From: Caprella mutica
Lineage: Eukaryota > Arthropoda > Malacostraca > Amphipoda > Caprellidae
Assembly (NCBI GenBank): GCA_947561585.1
Contig: CANNZV010000122.1
Span: 456,153 to 520,152, forward strand
Length of the DNA: 64,000 nt
Direction: 5' to 3'
Part shown: positions 63,252 to 64,000 of the stretch, piece after piece
Numbering within the stretch: position 1 is the first letter of the stretch
Layout: each line of letters starts with the position of its first letter
Program-made: the position numbers and the translations under genes
Notes under the pieces: generated by a model
What the model was told of the DNA's origin: nothing
Databases searched by the model: none
What the model saw: only the letters and a program-made list of their open reading frames with translations

Positions 63252-63650
63252 ATGTCAAATCGCGATCAAAATATTTTACAACTTCGTCCTCAAATCCCAA
63301 CTATAACGGAGAAAAATGTAACCTCATCTGCAGAGCAGTTTCAAAATAAAACTTTACGTCCTATTTTAAAACTCCAACACGACTTACTACTTTCTATTTT
63401 TAAACAATATACGATTCAAAGAAAAAATATCTTCCCTACCCTTTCTGATAAAAAGAAACTGGAATATATCGAAAATTGTATTCGGAAGGATTTAAAATTT
63501 AGAAGTTTGTTGATAGGAATTGTGGTTGGACAATTTACTTTAGAGGAGTGGGATTTGTATATTCAGAATGAAAATGAACTACGGAAGCGAATGGTGAATA
63601 TGTTGGTGGAACGTGTAAAAAATGGTTTTGATAAAATTGATGAAGGTTGA
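63252..63650 (+). CDS. Small conserved Bacteroidota protein (often labelled glyoxalase without support)
   Basis: 132 residues, helical and charged, with segments LQLRPQIPTITEKNV, FQNKTLRPILKLQHDLLLSI and RKDLKFRSLLIGIVVGQFT. I recognise it as a Bacteroidota-restricted family that is often automatically called glyoxalase. However, no metal-ligand pattern or beta-alpha-beta-beta-beta fold of glyoxalases is visible. Cytoplasmic; function unknown. A fold-back repeat follows within about 12 bp of the stop codon. Confidence 0.75.
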   Translation: MSNRDQNILQLRPQIPTITEKNVTSSAEQFQNKTLRPILKLQHDLLLSIFKQYTIQRKNIFPTLSDKKKLEYIENCIRKDLKFRSLLIGIVVGQFTLEEWDLYIQNENELRKRMVNMLVERVKNGFDKIDEG

Positions 63651-63661
63651 TTTTTTTTTTG

Positions 63662-63730
63662 AACCACAAAAGACACATAAGAAACACAAAAGTTCTAACC
63701 CGTTTTTTCTTTTGTGTTTCTTATGTGGTT
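63662..63730. repeat. Fold-back inverted repeat (22-bp arms)
   Basis: AACCAC-[aaaagacac]-ATAAGAAACACAAAAG (63662-63692) pairs with CTTTTGTGTTTCTTATGTGGTT (63709-63730); the left arm carries a 9-nt insert. Preceded by ten T and followed by seven A. It lies between convergent genes and may work as a bidirectional terminator. Confidence 0.9.
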
Positions 63731-63748
63731 TAAAAAAAGTCACATCAT

Positions 63749-64000
63749 CTAATCCAACTTAGTCACCACTAATTTTCGACTAACCAAACTTTGATTTTCT
63801 GGTTTTACAAAAATATAATAAATACCATTTTTCCAATCTTTTAAATCAATTTCAAAAGGTTGATTTAGTTGAGGTGAAGTTTCTGTTTGGAATATCACTT
63901 GGCCGAGTTGGTTGGTGAATTGGATATTACACTTTTCTCCTTTAAAAGCACCTAGGTCTATAAATACTTTTTCTTGAGCTGGATTTGGAAAAATAAGTAA
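63749..64000 (-). CDS. C-terminal end of a T9SS cargo protein (partial)
   Basis: On the minus strand an open frame runs from the window edge to a TAG at 63749 and gives the last 83 residues of a protein. They form a typical T9SS sorting domain: IFPNPAQEKVFIDLG near the edge, TNQLGQVIFQTE in the middle and WKNGIYYIFVKPEN followed by RKLVVTKLD at the end. The rest of the gene lies beyond 64000, so its function cannot be told. It is convergent with the small conserved gene. Confidence 0.9.
   Translation of the reverse strand, partial: LLIFPNPAQEKVFIDLGAFKGEKCNIQFTNQLGQVIFQTETSPQLNQPFEIDLKDWKNGIYYIFVKPENQSLVSRKLVVTKLD

Noticed and set aside
63252..63650. Glyoxalase
   Set aside because: No glyoxalase metal ligands or fold features are visible; the name seems to be inherited from automatic annotation.
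1..64000. tRNA, rRNA, prophage or integrase genes
   Set aside because: None could be recognised on either strand by reading the sequence; a dedicated scan (tRNAscan-SE, Infernal) would be needed to exclude small RNAs.

Overview
The window looks like chromosome from an AT-rich, gliding or particle-associated Bacteroidota member, most like Saprospiria (Saprospiraceae). The evidence is six proteins ending in a type IX secretion (T9SS) sorting domain of the form 'PNP... G.Y.. ...', many SprB-, HYR- and SdrD_B-type repeats, a HisKA_2 kinase paired with a LytTR regulator, start codons without recognisable Shine-Dalgarno sites, and Bacteroidota-restricted small families. The assignment is an inference from gene content; no rRNA or tRNA gene was seen.

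Layout. 0.3-3.0 kb: a two-gene LytTR two-component operon. 3.0-4.0 kb: a gene-free stretch with two pairs of duplicated hairpin elements. 4.0-8.3 kb: a secreted TSP3/MopE/HYR protein. 8.3-11.2 kb: a HAD phosphatase (-) divergent from an M48 membrane protease (+). 11.5-15.6 kb: a secreted clan-A glycoside-hydrolase-like enzyme with two C-type lectin and two F5/8C domains. 16-23.3 kb: a small membrane protein, an AGCS sodium:amino-acid symporter, a FlaR-like P-loop kinase, a subtilase without signal peptide, and a MORN-repeat protein. 23.4-25.8 kb: a type II restriction-modification pair.

25.9-50.2 kb (-): one uninterrupted 24.3-kb gene for an 8099-residue T9SS adhesin. From the N-terminus it has two VHL-beta-like domains, a jelly-roll-like domain, 8 HYR-like repeats, 10 SdrD_B repeats, 54 more HYR-like repeats (several in higher-order blocks), 8 SprB repeats, one more SdrD_B, a PKD-like domain and the sorting domain. 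50.8-52.6 kb (+): a parallel beta-helix lipoprotein followed 8 bp later by a short TIR-domain protein. 52.8-59.7 kb (-): a 2292-residue T9SS protein with two beta-helices, 12 SprB repeats, PKD, cohesin-like and dockerin-like modules. 60.2-64 kb: another T9SS protein, an ankyrin protein, a small conserved protein, and the C-terminal end of a further T9SS cargo cut by the window edge.

Working together: most of the coding capacity is surface or secreted cargo that would leave by a T9SS whose machinery is not in this window. The most unusual non-coding feature is a set of long fold-back inverted repeats (arms about 22-81 bp) in at least five intergenic spaces. Some share words with each other, so they look like one modular family. 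The most unusual coding features are the giant adhesin with its higher-order repeat history and the beta-helix lipoprotein/TIR pair.
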